Shown: positions 35,380 to 47,785, numbered from the stretch's first letter. The stretch is DNA of 64,000 nucleotides from Karalla daura (GCA_029224185.1 CM055205.1:12909319-12973318); one strand, 5' to 3'. Translations and numbers: made by a program. Notes: a model not told the origin generated them from the letters alone.

Positions 35380-35524
35380 GGGCCGAAAACCACACATGTT
35401 GCCCATCAGTGTGCATGTGAGAGCGCATGGTGTGTGTATGTGCTCTGACTGGCAACCTGTCTAAGAAGTATTCCCTGCCTTCATGTGTGGTACTCTAGGG
35501 TACAAGATGATGGATGGATGGACG
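35380..35524 (+). repeat. dispersed short repeat fragment with ATGG tail
   Basis: It contains GCCCATCAGTGTGCATGTGAG, CTGACTGGCAACCTGTCTAAG, ATTCCCTGCCTTCATG and a GATGATGGATGGATGGACG tail. This is the 3' half of the common fish repeat ('gactggcgacctgtccagggtgtaccctgcct...atggatgga'), forward orientation. Confidence 0.7.
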
Positions 35525-36264
35525 AAGGAAAAATATTCAAGCTACTGTACAGTATGTACAATGTAGTTGTTGTGAATGCAGGACACACCTTTAGATAATA
35601 ATATTTGTAGGATAAAGTAACAGATTTTACTTTTTCTAGATAATATCTGCTGTCAATAACAAGAAAAGATCACATCTCTTCAATGTGAAAGAACAGAGAG
35701 AGAAAGCATTCTTGTGTCCACCGATTCCTCTCGTCTTATCAGATGGGCAGAGGGAGAGGCCTTGACATTATCAAGTAGAAAGGCCTGGCCAAGAGCGATG
35801 CTACCTGGATAAGGCCACAGAGAAGAGGGCCAGGGGCATCATGTGAGAAAGATCAATATTGAAAAAGAAGCAGCAACAATTCATTCCATTCCAGTGTACA
35901 CTCTGGTAGTATAAAAATGACATTTCAGAGTTTATATCAGCTGAAAACCTTTGTGTGAATGTGACGAAAAATCCTAGCTGAGTTTTCTGGCGCTCGAAAC
36001 CAACTTTCCTCTAAAGCCTCTTCTTTCATGCGATCGTCATGGCACTTGACAGTGATTATTCATGTGAAATATGCAAGTTTGCAGATTGAGGCTGTAAACC
36101 ATTGAGGTAAACAGTCAAACATTAGCAATTCCACAAGCTGTTTACATGCAACAGTACAGTGATGCATGTTGAGCTCATGCATACTGCTGAATAAATTCAA
36201 AGATTAAGTTGACAAGTGTTTAGCAATGATAGACATGGATTGTAAGGAACTGGAGAGCATATGA

Positions 36265-36265
<1 letters not shown>
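35525..36265. other. non-coding stretch, no gene seen
   Basis: Unique sequence without recognisable open frames or elements. Confidence 0.6.
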
Positions 36266-36297
<32 letters not shown>

Positions 36298-36319
36298 TGT
36301 GTGTGTGTGTGTGTGTGTG
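36266..36319. repeat. (TG)27 microsatellite
   Basis: A TG run of 54 bp with one GA interruption (GTGTGAGTGT) near 36296. The 86-codon frame starting in it is an artefact. Confidence 0.97.
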
Positions 36320-39054
36320 CCTCATGGGTGTGCGTGTACATGGGCGTTTGCGAGTGATATTAATGAGTTTATTCAAAAGATGGATTTAAATCGCTGGGGC
36401 AGGCAAGACAGCAGAAGAGCTCGTCAGCTTGTCAAAAGCATACATAAGCAGCAGAGACAAACAGCGTCACTCATCGACACCCCCACCATGCAGACCCCCC
36501 CCCCACCCCCATGCAGAAACAACAATTAAGTGGTTGAGCTGGCAGTTGTTATGCTGTCAGGCAAGTGAGGGTTTCTGTAATGCTACTTAATTAATCTCTG
36601 CAAATCAAATCGCTGGTTATTTTGCTTCGCATGGCAATCGGATTTGGAGCTTCACACTGTCACAGGATACTCAGCCTGTGAGCGGATAGAGCTGGTTTTT
36701 CACACATCCACTGTGTGTCTGAGATGGACGATGGAGGGTACGGCCAGATTTAGGAGAGGAAGTCGAGGCGTGAGGGTATGATGCAGCAGCAAAATGACAT
36801 TGTATACCGCCTCAGTGCATTTCTGTTCTTCCACAGGCCACAGTTTAGCTCCAAGCAACTGTTCACACTCAGACAACATCAAGTAATATCTTGATCAGGA
36901 CTGAAGTGTAAGGGGGTTGGAAGCAGTCCTCTGCCTCATCCAGTCTGATTTTAGAGAGACAGCTTGTACCCAAGAAAACTTCTTCTTTTTTTTTTTTGGA
37001 AGTAAATCATATGAATCTCAGAAAGTGAGTGAGTGAGAGCCCTTGTTACTTGGCTACAGCCTAAAAAAAGCAAAAAAAAACAAGTGGCGTTCAGCAGCTT
37101 CCTGAATGGTTTTCCCCTGGAAAACAATCATAAGACGGATGAGGGTTTATAAAGGGGTCAAACTGGAATGATTCACGTTTGTGATGGTGATGAGGAAAGA
37201 GATGGATATGCAATGGATGATGAGACGATAATGACCAAGATAATCACTTGATCATCTTAAATGGCGGAATAAATTTAAAACAAAAATCAGGCGCATGCAG
37301 AGGGCAGACCTCATAATTGTTTCAAACCCACAGTGAAGTGTTGGGAGGCACTGAAATTTGAGAGGGAACACTGTACAGTTTGTTACAGGAAGAATAAATC
37401 GAGGACTACCTGCAATTGTCACAATATGAAAAGAATACAATATAATAACTGTCACACAGACATGATAAAAGCAGCCTGAGCTCTTTTTAATTGTGATTTA
37501 GTGTGCTGTGTTTTCCCAACAGATATTCACCGAAAATATACTAGGTACCTCATCGGTTCTTTTATCCTTTAATGCACTGGATAGAATGTGATCTACAACG
37601 GAGGCTTTCACTGAGAGGATGAGAAGGTAATGTATGCACACATGAAAAATGACCAAAGCTGACAGAGAAATCAATTGCACTGCATCAGTAAGTGAGCAGT
37701 GGAATCTTAAAAGGATTCGGCAACATGAGAGAGATGAGGCTGATTGGGGACATGTAACCTCTCGTCCCACAATTTTCATCACGCCCTTTAAAAGTCAGTG
37801 GGGTGTGGCATGTAAGATGAAGGCACCTCCTATGTCATCATGAACCATCACACAGCATCATGGATTATTTGAGTCCCTGTGATGAAAATGTCCTGCGTAG
37901 AACAGCTTCTGTGGATGACCTTTAGTTATGATTACCTTCAGAAGCCACATCCGTACTGTCAGAGTTAATCGACTGCTTTTATTTAAATATGTTAGGACTG
38001 TGATATACTGTTTTCTGGGCTGACATGCTCTGACTTAATAGTTCGTGGTTTACAGTCCTGTATTTTTTTTTGATTTTGTATGATTTATCCAATGAGTCGT
38101 GTCTAATTCTGGTTGTTATATTGAAGTGCTTCTGGAAAGTGCATTTTTTGTGAAACTGTGAATATGTTGTGCTCCAGTTCAACCCCTATTCATACTTTAA
38201 TATTTGTCTGAAATATTAACTATTGCACACACTCAATGAGAACACTAACACTGAAGACTAAAACTCATAAACCAACACATTTCTCACCAATAATTCTAAC
38301 AGTATGTCACTACTACCATGCCACAACACATTCCTTTTGATTTTCTAAATAATAATATAAGGCTAGCAGAAAAGTTTTTTCTTTTTTTGCTGTAAGCGCA
38401 ACTGAGGAGGTACATTTTCCATGAAGAAAGTGAATAAATACACTTATACCTTTACCTGTGATTGTAATGCTTGGCATAGTGGGGCCTGGAAAGATGAACG
38501 GGGGACACCCAGTTTTTCAACATGTTCTGAAGTTTAAGGTCATGACTAGGTGAGCAAACTAGGATGTCATAACAAGTAGCTCAAGGCACACACGTGGATA
38601 TACAAGACACAGAAGCACAAAACTGCTGCTCTCCAAAGAGGCACTTAAGGCAGAAAGAAAAGCAGCATTGCTAAAAGCTGGCACATTGTACATAAACGGT
38701 TATTCCTTTTGGCTGAAAACTCTTGTAAAATATGTAGAGAGCCTGTGACGAGAATGGCTGATAAAGGACACTATGGAGAACACAGCACCTGCTCCTGAGT
38801 GCATATGATGAATAGCAGCTGGCTTGGAACATAGAGTTGCTCATATGGCTTGTTCAGCTTCTAATGAATCTTTGATGTAACACTAAATGGAAGCTTATTG
38901 GAAGAGAGAGAGGGGACGTGTGTGGCGGGGGGCATGCTAAGGCAACACAGTGTATGTAACATGGCCCTGTCGTAGACAAGCCACAAAGATGTTGAAGCTC
39001 AAAAGTTGAGTCATTTTAGCTACTGGATCAAGATGAGAGCAGGACTGTAGGCTT
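36320..39054. other. unique non-coding DNA with a homeobox/POU-like block
   Basis: No gene is recognisable; frames are 94 codons or less. A C-rich string (CCCCCCCCCCCACCCCC) lies at about 36495-36512. The block 36530-36660 is listed separately. T-rich runs occur near 36990 and 38065. No mobile element is identifiable before the LINE at 39055. Confidence 0.55.
36530..36660. other. repeat-free block with TTAATTAA and TGCAAAT, possible enhancer
   Basis: The palindrome TTAATTAA (36587-36594) lies 4 bp before TGCAAAT (36599-36605), seven of eight bases of the POU octamer. AAATCAAATCGC and GGCAATCGGATTTGG follow. The motif combination is what many developmental enhancers show, but occupancy and conservation are unknown. 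Confidence 0.22.
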
Positions 39055-40300
39055 GTTAGATCTTAGTACAGTTGACCACCAGATCTGACTAAGGAGGATG
39101 GAAAATCAACTTGGTATCAGAGGCACTGCTCTAGACTGGTTCCGGTCCTATCTTTCGATATCAGTTTGTGTGTGTCAATGATATTCCATCTCCACGCACT
39201 AAAATCGTCACGGAGTTCGACAAGGATCTGTGCTTGGTCAAATTTTCTTCACTTTATATTTGCTCCCTCTAGGTGATATCATCAGGAATCATTCAATAGA
39301 TGTCCACTGCCTCACTGACAACACCCAATCTATCACCCCATCTATCAAGCAAGGTGAGCACAATTGTCTACAGCAGCTTCAATCCTGCCTTGATGACCTT
39401 AAGACCTGAATGACCCATAATTTCCTCCTTCTAAACTATGAAGAAAAATCATAGGTCCCAAACACCTACATACCTCTATATCTGACGCCATAACACTTCA
39501 AAATAGATTTGCTACTCCTTCTGCCACCGCCGTAGGGAAACAAGGTGTAAGCTTTGATTAAGACCTGTCTTTTAGTTCCCACATAAAATCTATCTCACAG
39601 ACTGCCTACTTCCACCTCCATAATATTGCAAAAATTAGGCACCTACTCCCTCTTCACTCAGCAGAATACGGCCTACTTGTAGTTCAAAGAATCTGTAAGT
39701 CTTGCAGCCAGAGCCTTCAGCCACCGAGGCCCTCTCCTGTGGAACCATCTACCATTCTCAGTCCAGGAGGCAGACACTCTGTCTACCTTCAAGAGTAGGT
39801 TAAAAACCCTCTTTTTTGTCAAAGCCCACAAGTAGACCTTATATCCTAGATAAGCTGCTATAGGTTGAGACTGCCAGGGGTCCCACGGTACATTGAGCTC
39901 TATCTTCTCAATTCTCTCTGTGGGTATGGTTCGGGCTCATGTTCCCTCTCTCATCTCACCCTCCTCTTGGTCTCTCCCCATCTGTCCATCACCACCTCCT
40001 CCTCCCTATTCTCCTTTCTGTGACTGTGCAGGACTAACATATGGACTAGTTACCACACATCCACAGAGTGTTTGTGCTTTCTTCCCTCCCAGATTCCATA
40101 GATGCTGAGTTGGATCCAGGGCTCTATTCCTCAACCCAGCTCTTCCTGCTGCATGCACTTTTCTACTCTAGAATATAGATCAGAGGTCAAATCAGTCCAA
40201 ACTATTAGCCATCACTACATGTATTTTTGTATCTCTGTCCTGGGTGAGGATCCCCTCCTCTGTCTCTCACCCTGAGGTTTCTCCCTTTTTTTTCCCTTTT
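39055..40300 (+). mobile_element. decayed L2-type LINE: RT core, C-terminus and 3' UTR
   Basis: This is a 5'-truncated non-LTR retrotransposon. From 39056 the frame reads LDLSTVDHQ, then MENQLGIRGTALDWFRSYLS (RT motif 'VDH.iLl.rLe..GI.GtaL.WF.SYLs'), then VNDIPSPRTKIVTEF. After frameshifts it reads LYLLPLGDIIRNHSI. The catalytic box, normally YADD, appears as LTDN (within HCLTDNTQSI near 39306-39335), so the active site is lost. CLDDLKT, stop, MTHNFLLLN follows near 39385-39440. After an internal deletion around 39690 the C-terminus reads GPLLWNHLP near 39728, then an STFKSRLKTLFF block ending in TAG at about 39832. The following 3' UTR (AGCTGCTATAGG, GACTGCCAGGGG, then GAGGTTTCTCCC near 40273) matches fish L2 elements as I remember them. 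It is clearly dead. The right end is uncertain. Confidence 0.88.
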
Positions 40301-40559
40301 CTTTCACCTCCGCCCAAACGCCACAACCAGTCCAGGTAGAGCATTGACCTTGCCCTGACGACAGCTGAAATTTACAAAAAGGACAGGTTGATTTTCTCTT
40401 CTGTCCCAGCACACTCCTTTGGTGGAGATGATTGAGGGGACAAACGACAGGAAGTGCTAAAATGTCGAGCAATGACCGTCTTCATATGAGAAAAGCTTTT
40501 TATCTTGGATGCGTTTTGCAGTTATGAAAATGCACAGTGTTTAACAGATGCAGTGTAGA
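40301..40559. other. non-coding stretch between two repeats
   Basis: It may include the last part of the LINE 3' UTR. Nothing else is recognisable. Confidence 0.5.
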
Positions 40560-40696
40560 TAAACATGTTTTTGGACTGTAGGAGGAAACCAGAGTATATG
40601 GAGAAAAACTGTACAAACTTGGGAATGGTCAAGTACGGCATGTCATCCAGACCATCTTGCTGTGAGGCTACAGCATTAACCACTGATCCACCACTT
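40560..40696 (-). repeat. dispersed short repeat fragment
   Basis: The strand shown reads ACATGTTTTTGGACTGTAGG, then GGAAACCAGAGTATATGGAG, ACTGTACAAACTTGGG and CTTGCTGTGAGGCTACAGCATTAACCACTG. This is the reverse complement of the 5' half of the common fish repeat, including the 'cagtggttaatgctgtagcctcacagcaag' start. Overlapping frames of 60 and 70 codons are by-products. Confidence 0.75.
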
Positions 40697-42557
40697 GAAT
40701 CCATGATACAAATTAAAATTCAGCCCTCTTTGTCGTTGAATGAGACTATCAGTGTGTATGTGTGTGCAGGTCTATGATTGCGTGCATATGTTTGTTTCGA
40801 AATCTCACTGAAATTAAAATGTCACCGTGTGTTTTAATCGAGGGCTTAGTTGGGTCTCAGTTCAGACTGTCAGAACAAGACCATTTTTCCCCCACTATTG
40901 AGATTTAATACTTAGTGTCACTTATAAATCCAAGCAGTTGACTTTTGCGGTCTTTCAATAACAGAGGGACAGAGAACAGTTTTGGGATTTGCCATGTTAA
41001 TCATCGATTAAGCCTGACACACTTGACATACAGCTCTCTCCATGAGTAGCTTTACAGCTCTACTTTGTACAGCCTCTGTATCATAAATATGGCATTTTCA
41101 TGCAGGCATATACCCTCCGGCAAAGCTTTGTGACATTTCACTGATGTACAGATGGTTAACCTCACCATCAGATGATATTTTGGTGACATCATGTGCTAAG
41201 TGAGAGGTGAGCTGCATTATGGGGGTGTCCTTGGCATATCAAACCGAGTCAATAACTCACTGTGCAAAGAGCACTCCTTCTCCGTCTGTACAGGTCTTAT
41301 CATTTAAGCTCTCAGCAGTGAAGATAAGTTTTGTCAACATCTTAGCAATACGTTGTTTCAGGTGTGTTGATTTTCAAATGATTGTCTTTATTCCTCAAAT
41401 TTACCCACAACTGATAGGTATCTGAGTGTAATAAGATAGGAATAATGGTACCATCTTTTGAGTATCAAAAGTACAAATCTTTTTCTCAGTTCAGACACAG
41501 CTAACTAATTTGTTTTCTAAATTTTACAACTGCAGACCCTTCACAGACCAAATAAACTGCTAAAATAATGAGCGAAGGAGCTCCTAGATTAATAATCACT
41601 TTAAGCAAGAACGTAAGGGATGGTTTCATCAGCGGTTAGTACACTTATAAATAACTCAGTATAATAAAGGTTGAGGTCAGTTGAAGTTATGGAGGATATG
41701 TTGTGTGACAGGAGCACATCTAACAGTCTCGTTCCATCTGCCTTTCAGACAACATGCAACATGAATAAGTAAAGAACAGAGTATTAAAAAACATGCAGTA
41801 TTGGCTGGTGAAGAAGCTTAAATGCAATTAAAATGTGTTTCTCCTCTCTACATTATTGAAATCCTTCAGGACTCTTTATTCTCAGCAATCTCCTTCCATC
41901 ATCGCCTTAAGTCACCGGGGAGCAACAGTTTTATGCATCACTTCATTCTTTGGAGCACGTCCTGTTGCAACAACACACCAGGTATAGCAACTAAAAAAGG
42001 CTTACATCAAAGGAACTGTGGAGAACAAAGTAATGCATATTTGGAAAAATAAAATTAGACCATGGAAATGTATAGACTATGATGTTATGGCCTATCATTA
42101 ATTATGTTTTAATTGACCATAAAAGAATTTGTGTATGTGTGCATGTGTGCTCTGATTGAGATAATGAATTGAATTTTTCCAAAGATGGATCCATGGGAAA
42201 CTCTTATTGCTTATTGCAAGCTAATTTCCTTCTCTATGTCACTGTAAGGTCAAATGAATGCCATTTAAATGGGCAGAGAATCACAAATTAACATTTGCCT
42301 CAAGGGATTCAAAATGACTTGAATGCTAAAATCCTGCAATTAAGTTTATATGTTCGAAACAAAATAATAGCAGACTTATTGCTTTTTCAATAGACTTTTT
42401 GTTAGCCATTTCAGATATCAGTGCTGCTGTTGCTAATGCTCTTTGCCCTGTCCAGGTTACATTGTTTGAGGTGAATATTAAATAAAACTGAGCTTGTGAC
42501 ATTCACTCAGCCCCAACCAAACTCACACATACAGATAAAGCCACTTCAAATTTTCCT

Positions 42558-42562
<5 letters not shown>
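40697..42562. other. non-coding stretch, no gene seen
   Basis: AT-rich unique DNA with frames of 76 codons or less, none recognisable. Confidence 0.6.

Positions 42563-42650
<88 letters not shown>
42563..42650. repeat. (CA)44 microsatellite, longest in window
   Basis: An uninterrupted CA run of 88 bp. The 65-codon frame over it (poly His-Thr) is an artefact. Its length and purity predict high allelic variation. Confidence 0.99.
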
Positions 42651-42652
<2 letters not shown>

Positions 42653-42800
42653 TGCCATGGCACCATGGGATCAATAGCATTTCCCTCTATTAGCTGCTTA
42701 ATTAAGCCTCTGACTGATGGCATTTCAGATCAATAGAGGAATTGGTAGAAAAAGACCCCGTACCTCAATTAACATGGGGAAGATCAATAACAGTAAGCTG
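42651..42800. other. repeat-free block with GCTTAATTAAGC palindrome, possible enhancer
   Basis: A perfect 12-bp palindrome at 42696-42707 is embedded in about 150 bp of unique DNA with further CAATTAAC and AGATCAATA motifs. The regulatory reading is inference from motif content. Confidence 0.2.
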
Positions 42801-43119
42801 GTCCCTGAATGGTAAATAAAGGGAATATGTGTGCACCAGGGTGCGTGGTAGGTAATTTAGCTCAAGTATTTCAGTCAGGGGATGGTGGCGAGGGCAGCAA
42901 TGACAAGATTGGGATAATTGTGGTGACGGTTCTGAACAACACTGTTAACCTCAGACAGAGTAAGGGCCTAGCCTGGAAGTGGCTAAGAGGCTTAGCTGCT
43001 AATGCAGCATTAGCCACGGCACATGAAACAACTATCTATGCCTTCACACACCCTCAAACACAGGCACACCCGCACACACCACACAAAATGCAGGGGATGG
43101 GCATATTTGCCCACCACAT
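42801..43119. other. non-coding stretch, no gene seen
   Basis: A 133-codon frame starting at 42809 runs into the CA tract that follows and is not recognisable. An imperfect inverted pair CTAGCCTGGAAGTGGCTAAGAGGC / GCATTAGCCACGGC lies at 42968-43020. Confidence 0.5.
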
Positions 43120-43148
43120 TCTCTTTCTCTCTCTCTCACACACACACA

Positions 43149-43180
<32 letters not shown>
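43120..43180. repeat. compound (CT)n(CA)n microsatellite
   Basis: A CT run (about 43120-43136) passes directly into CA units, with one CATACA interruption, up to 43180. Confidence 0.95.
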
Positions 43181-43899
43181 TTATGCAGTCGTTATGCGTT
43201 TTCTCATTAAGACATATGAAAGACTTCTAAAGACTCATGGGAGAATTCCATTAGTGGCCTGTCAAGCCTAACTCTTTACTCATGCTCACACCAAAGTGCT
43301 AAGTGTGTTTGCAATGGTTATCATGGGATTCAAGTGCATATTAAAGCGGGGCATGGTAAAGACATGGAGTCAGAGGACGCCTCATAACCATGGATCGATA
43401 CAATTATGGCAATGAAACACATAAGTAACCCATATCACTAATAGGAGTATTATTGCTGAACTTGCTACATCGAAACATATGGCAAAAGTGTCTTTATTGA
43501 GGAATAAAGCATCCACAGGTATATAAAAAAGCGTAATTCACAGGAGCGTAAAAGTAGCGCAGGGGAAATTGGGGGTGGACACAATTGAGAACCTGGAGAC
43601 CATACATAAGCAGTTTTTTAGGGACAGTGTTTTTGTTGATAAGATAAATGATCATCGAGTGGCCTTTGTCTTCACAAGTTTGTCATCTCTGCTTTAAACT
43701 TTTCAAACTGCTCTGTCAGCTTCCTCACTTTCAATTTAGGGCTGCACTCTGTCATGTTCTTGCTGCTTTCAGTCTCAGTGTCTCCAGTGAAGTTGTAGTG
43801 GAAAGGCACACTAAACTGAGGTGTAACATAGATCATTATGCTATGATCAGATGTGACATTTGGAACTATCTTACCCATTTTGTATCCAGTAGTGTCACA
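43181..43899. other. non-coding stretch, no gene seen
   Basis: Nothing recognisable except short frames of no character. Confidence 0.6.
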
Positions 43900-44040
43900 G
43901 TTATTTGCCGGAGCCTATCTCCACACACACACAAACACCATTCACTCTCACACCCATACCTAGAGGCAATTTAGAGTCTCCAACCGACCGAGACATGCAT
44001 GTTCTTGGATCTTCTTACTCTGAGGTTACAGTGCATTCAC
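43900..44040 (-). repeat. dispersed short repeat fragment
   Basis: ATTCACTCTCACACCCATACCTAGAGGCAATTTAGAGTCTCCAACCGACCGAGACATGCATG is a close reverse-complement match to the middle of the common fish repeat, closer to its consensus than the copy at 4600. It follows a short CA run (43921-43932). The parts beyond 44000 are diverged. Confidence 0.8.
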
Positions 44041-46998
44041 ACACCAGTTGAAACATCTGGAACATCATTGATAAAATGTCATAGAAGAATATGATAGGCA
44101 GCAATGTTTTAAGATACATGTAATGTAACCACGGACACAATCTTTTAGCTTCTCTAATCTCATTCTTTCCATGTATATTGGACACCTGTTGTATCTTTTA
44201 TTATCATTAGAATGTACAATGTCTGTAGATTCAACTTGGACCAGGCTTTCATCAGTGAAATTGCTGGAGATAAAGGGACAATGCATTAACCATGACTATT
44301 TCATTTCCAACCTGATTTCCAAACCGACATTTATTTCTTTGTCTAGTAACTAAAGGGAACAAACTGAAGTGAGAACATGACAGAAAATGATGGACAAAGC
44401 GAGGTTGGGGGGCACTTTGATTTTCACTGTGTGTAGATGACAGAATTAAACCAAGCAGCAGGCGACTGCAGAGACTAAGGCTGGAAGACGAGACAAAAGA
44501 GTCAATTAATAAGGGATTGGCGTCAATGCCAGAAGACAAATGAGGTGGCCTGTTAAAAAATGGAAAACAATATATTTCATGGACCAAAGTCTCAGATATG
44601 CCAGTTGAAAGAGCAGCTATTTTAATGGTGTTACTGGGGACCAACAATCGTCCACACAACATTTCGGGAAGGTGCTAAGGGCTGAGATTTTGGAGGGAGA
44701 CTACAAACCACAGAGATTTTAAGGCTCAAGAAAAATTGAGCCATAATTTGTCGGACAACTAAGGCTTTGAGTATTTCCTTAATTTAAGCAAGAAATTAAT
44801 GTGAGCTCGGATGAGCCTTTCCTGGACCGATAATGGAATGGGTGTTAAGTATTCACCCTCGGTGTGCAACGCTCACTGCTTGTAGGCAGTCACACAAGAC
44901 GAATCATTTGAAATCCACACGCTAATTATGGAGCGATTAAAGGTTCCAGCTTCATCTTCTGATCCACATTTAATATGAATGCTCTAACACCAATAATAAT
45001 AAGATTAGGCTTGGGTATGACTGCAAGGACTTATGGGTTTAAATCACAAAAAAGAAGCATTTTTGGCTGAAAAGGAGGTGTCATTAGCTAAAGCATGTTC
45101 TTCCACTGTGGCTAGACATGTTTTATGTTTTATGAATTCATTCCTTTTATCACCTTTTTTTTTCTCAGCTTGGAAATAATCAAACATTTGCAGCTTCCTG
45201 TGAATTATCATGTCAGCTAAAACCCTCTACACCTACATGTACAGATGTTGACCTGTGTTTAAAACCTACTGACATGAGGACCTCAAAACTCAACATTTTA
45301 ACATGCCCAACGGTTGCTGTGCTGCAGGATCCTAGCAGTTTGCGGCACAGATTCATTTATATTTTTCTCCTTTTTTTGACACGTGAATGTGGCTAGAGGT
45401 AAATAGCTGTCAATACAATATTGCAACAATGACCTTTGTGTGAACTCTGCATTGATGCCAATTCATAAATACACAGCTTACAGCTACACAGTGCAATGTG
45501 CCTCAAGCAAAAGAACATTCACGTCCGCATCCACTTCACCAGTTTGCACAGCACTCATTCAGCCATCCACACAGGCCATTTCTCGCGGATGAACCAGCAG
45601 GGAGTGTCTAGTACTCTCAAATATTGATTGAAGCATAATATCAGAATTTCCCAAGTATTTTTCATTTAACTGTGTTGAAAACATTTTTTTTCTCTCTCTC
45701 TCTCTTCAATTTCCTTTATTTAATACTTATACTGTACCAAATAATGGCTGGCTTTGAATTTACAGTACAAAGAAATGACTGTAGTTGTCCCCTCGTGCGC
45801 AGTCAAGTAGAGCCAGATCTTTTCTGTAATTACAGCAATAAGTAAAAAAAAATCTTTCTCTCATGGAAAGCAATCTATTTTCTCCATTTTCATAAAATTC
45901 TAATTTTCTTTTATGTGTGAAATCACTAACATAACACCAAAAAAACTGTTGGGGACAGGGTACTGAAACTAAAAACATAAAAACTTAACGCCTTTGCTCT
46001 CACTGTTATAGGCTGCATACGAAGAGATAACTCAGCTCCTTAACTGTAGCACATGGGCATGCAGTTGTCCAGAAGTCAATGGCTCAATAACAGCCCCCTG
46101 CAGTGTACATATCAAATGCAGCAGCTGTGGATACTCCACATTACACTATTAATTATGTCCTCTTCAAATTTGTTTGTGGAAAATGTATACAACACTCAGC
46201 CTGCAACTTTCTTCTTTTGTCATCTGGGTGAGCTTTTGGTGAGAAACTGGAATTACTGCAATTGTTTAAAAGGTTTAAGAGACGATGGAGAGCAATTCAT
46301 CCAGCTGTGGAGATAATGACTAAGTGCAGTTTGTGTGTGTGAAGTGTGATCTCATTGTTAAATTAGGGTCCTTGTGTAACAGTATGATGACGACACCACA
46401 CCTATGAATCATTCACCTTGCTGATGCAAACAAACACTGTAGGACACATTCTGATTTTTTTTTTCTTCTGTCAAGGCTTTAGAAAAGTACATTGAGCTTT
46501 CCAAGTCTGAAACTCTGTTACAATGTTCTGATCTCACACCTTACTGTTTACAACAAGACTTCCTGAGAAAATCAAAGACAGGAAAGCTGCACAAGCTCAT
46601 CCAGCAATGTGCTCATCATCTTACAGTGGCTGACACCCAGTGTGGAAGCTTTTTTAGATGACTGCTCTGAACATGAAAGCAGATTAAGTCAGTTGCCAGC
46701 CTGTCTGTGTTGCTTGCCAGATTGACATACATAAAATTAGACTCCATCTCTAATTGTTGAACATTTTACCCCAGGCAGAAGCTACCGCATTCATACACTT
46801 ACACACAACTCTGGGAGGCCAACAATTTTTATTTGTAGCAACAATATTTAGAGAGCATTAGAGATGGATGATTATATAAAGGATGTCCTAATTACTTGGA
46901 CTTTTTCCATTGCAGTCTTTTCCTTTGCTGTCTCTTATTATTGTACTGTATACCATATTGTTGTCTCTTACAACCGATGTCAAGGAGTTTTGTACATG

Positions 46999-46999
<1 letters not shown>
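44041..46999. other. unique non-coding DNA with a TAAT-rich block
   Basis: No gene is recognisable; a 136-codon minus-strand frame (44252-44662) has no family resemblance. The TAAT-rich block 44740-45005 is listed separately. A TTTTTTTTCTCTCTCTCTCTC run lies at 45684-45706 and a T-rich run near 46454. Confidence 0.55.
44740..45005. other. TAAT-rich repeat-free block, possible enhancer
   Basis: In about 265 bp I count at least seven TAAT/ATTA homeodomain cores, including TAATTA at 44923-44928 (GCTAATTATGG), AGAAATTAATG near 44791, GATAATGG near 44829 and GCGATTAAAGG near 44933. The block is free of simple repeats except a short CAATAATAATAA at its end. It has the look of a conserved non-coding element, which must be tested by alignment. 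Confidence 0.25.

Positions 47000-47000
<1 letters not shown>

Positions 47001-47046
<46 letters not shown>
47001..47046. repeat. (CA)23 microsatellite
   Basis: An uninterrupted CA run. Opposing frames of 162 and 67 codons that cross it are artefacts. Confidence 0.98.
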
Positions 47047-47047
<1 letters not shown>

Positions 47048-47647
47048 GCAATCAAACACAAGTCCCCAGTAGTTACATAATGTTTCCCTTGTCAAAAGAT
47101 TTGGTAAACAAATCTATCACACTTGTGACTGATTTAGTTAGTCAGCCCAGACTGGCAGACGTTGCACAAGCAGCTCTGGGCTTCCCACTCTACAATGTCT
47201 TTTCATTATTTACCACCGCTGTGGAACCTAGCAGTCCATATTTAGGCATCTTGAACACTATAATGTACCAAAGTGAAATGACAGCATTAAGTAATGGATT
47301 TTTTTTTCTTCTGTGTCAGGGGGAGAAAGTTAGAGTTAAAAAATGCATATAGTGTCAAGTATTTGTTCCTTAGGAATGCAGGGAAAAGATGCACTGCACC
47401 GCCTTTTGTCATTACATGTATCTCTCAGTTGTGCCATTGCATTGTTTGCCATACATGTAAGTGTAATTGCCTGTGCATATATGCACAGCATATGCACATT
47501 TAAGTTTATTTAAGTTGCCTTGTTGAATAACAATGCCGATGCTGTGAAAACCTAGAAAAGAGACACACATTCCATACACACTACACCTGAGATAGAAAGC
47601 AGTGCAAAATCCATTGTATTCTGACTATTAAGCTTTACCTTTAGCGT
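47047..47647. other. non-coding stretch, no gene seen
   Basis: Unique AT-rich DNA. The remaining part of the 162-codon frame (46864-47352) downstream of the CA tract has no recognisable domain. Confidence 0.55.
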
Positions 47648-47785
47648 ATTGTCTTCAAACTTTATCCATCTGTCCATTTCACAACCCACTCCATCAGGGT
47701 TGCAGGGGTCTGCTGGAGCCTTATCCCTGTGCACATATTGAAAAGTCAGGTGTAAACCCTGGACAGGTCTCCCATCCATCACAGA
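47648..47785 (-). repeat. dispersed short repeat fragment
   Basis: The strand shown reads AAACTTTATCCATCTGTCC, then CTCCATCAGGGTTGCAGGGGTCTGCTGGAGCCTTATCCC and GTAAACCCTGGACAGGTCTCCCATCCATCACAG. This is the reverse complement of the 3' half of the common fish repeat ('gggataggctccagcccccg..', 'gatggactggcgacctgtccaggg'). It ends exactly at a GT tract, which may have grown out of the element's own GTGTGT segment. Confidence 0.8.

Noticed and set aside
42496..42693. 65-codon frame of alternating His and Thr
   Set aside because: It is simply the translation of the (CA)44 microsatellite. The same applies to frames across the other CA, GT, GA and CT tracts.
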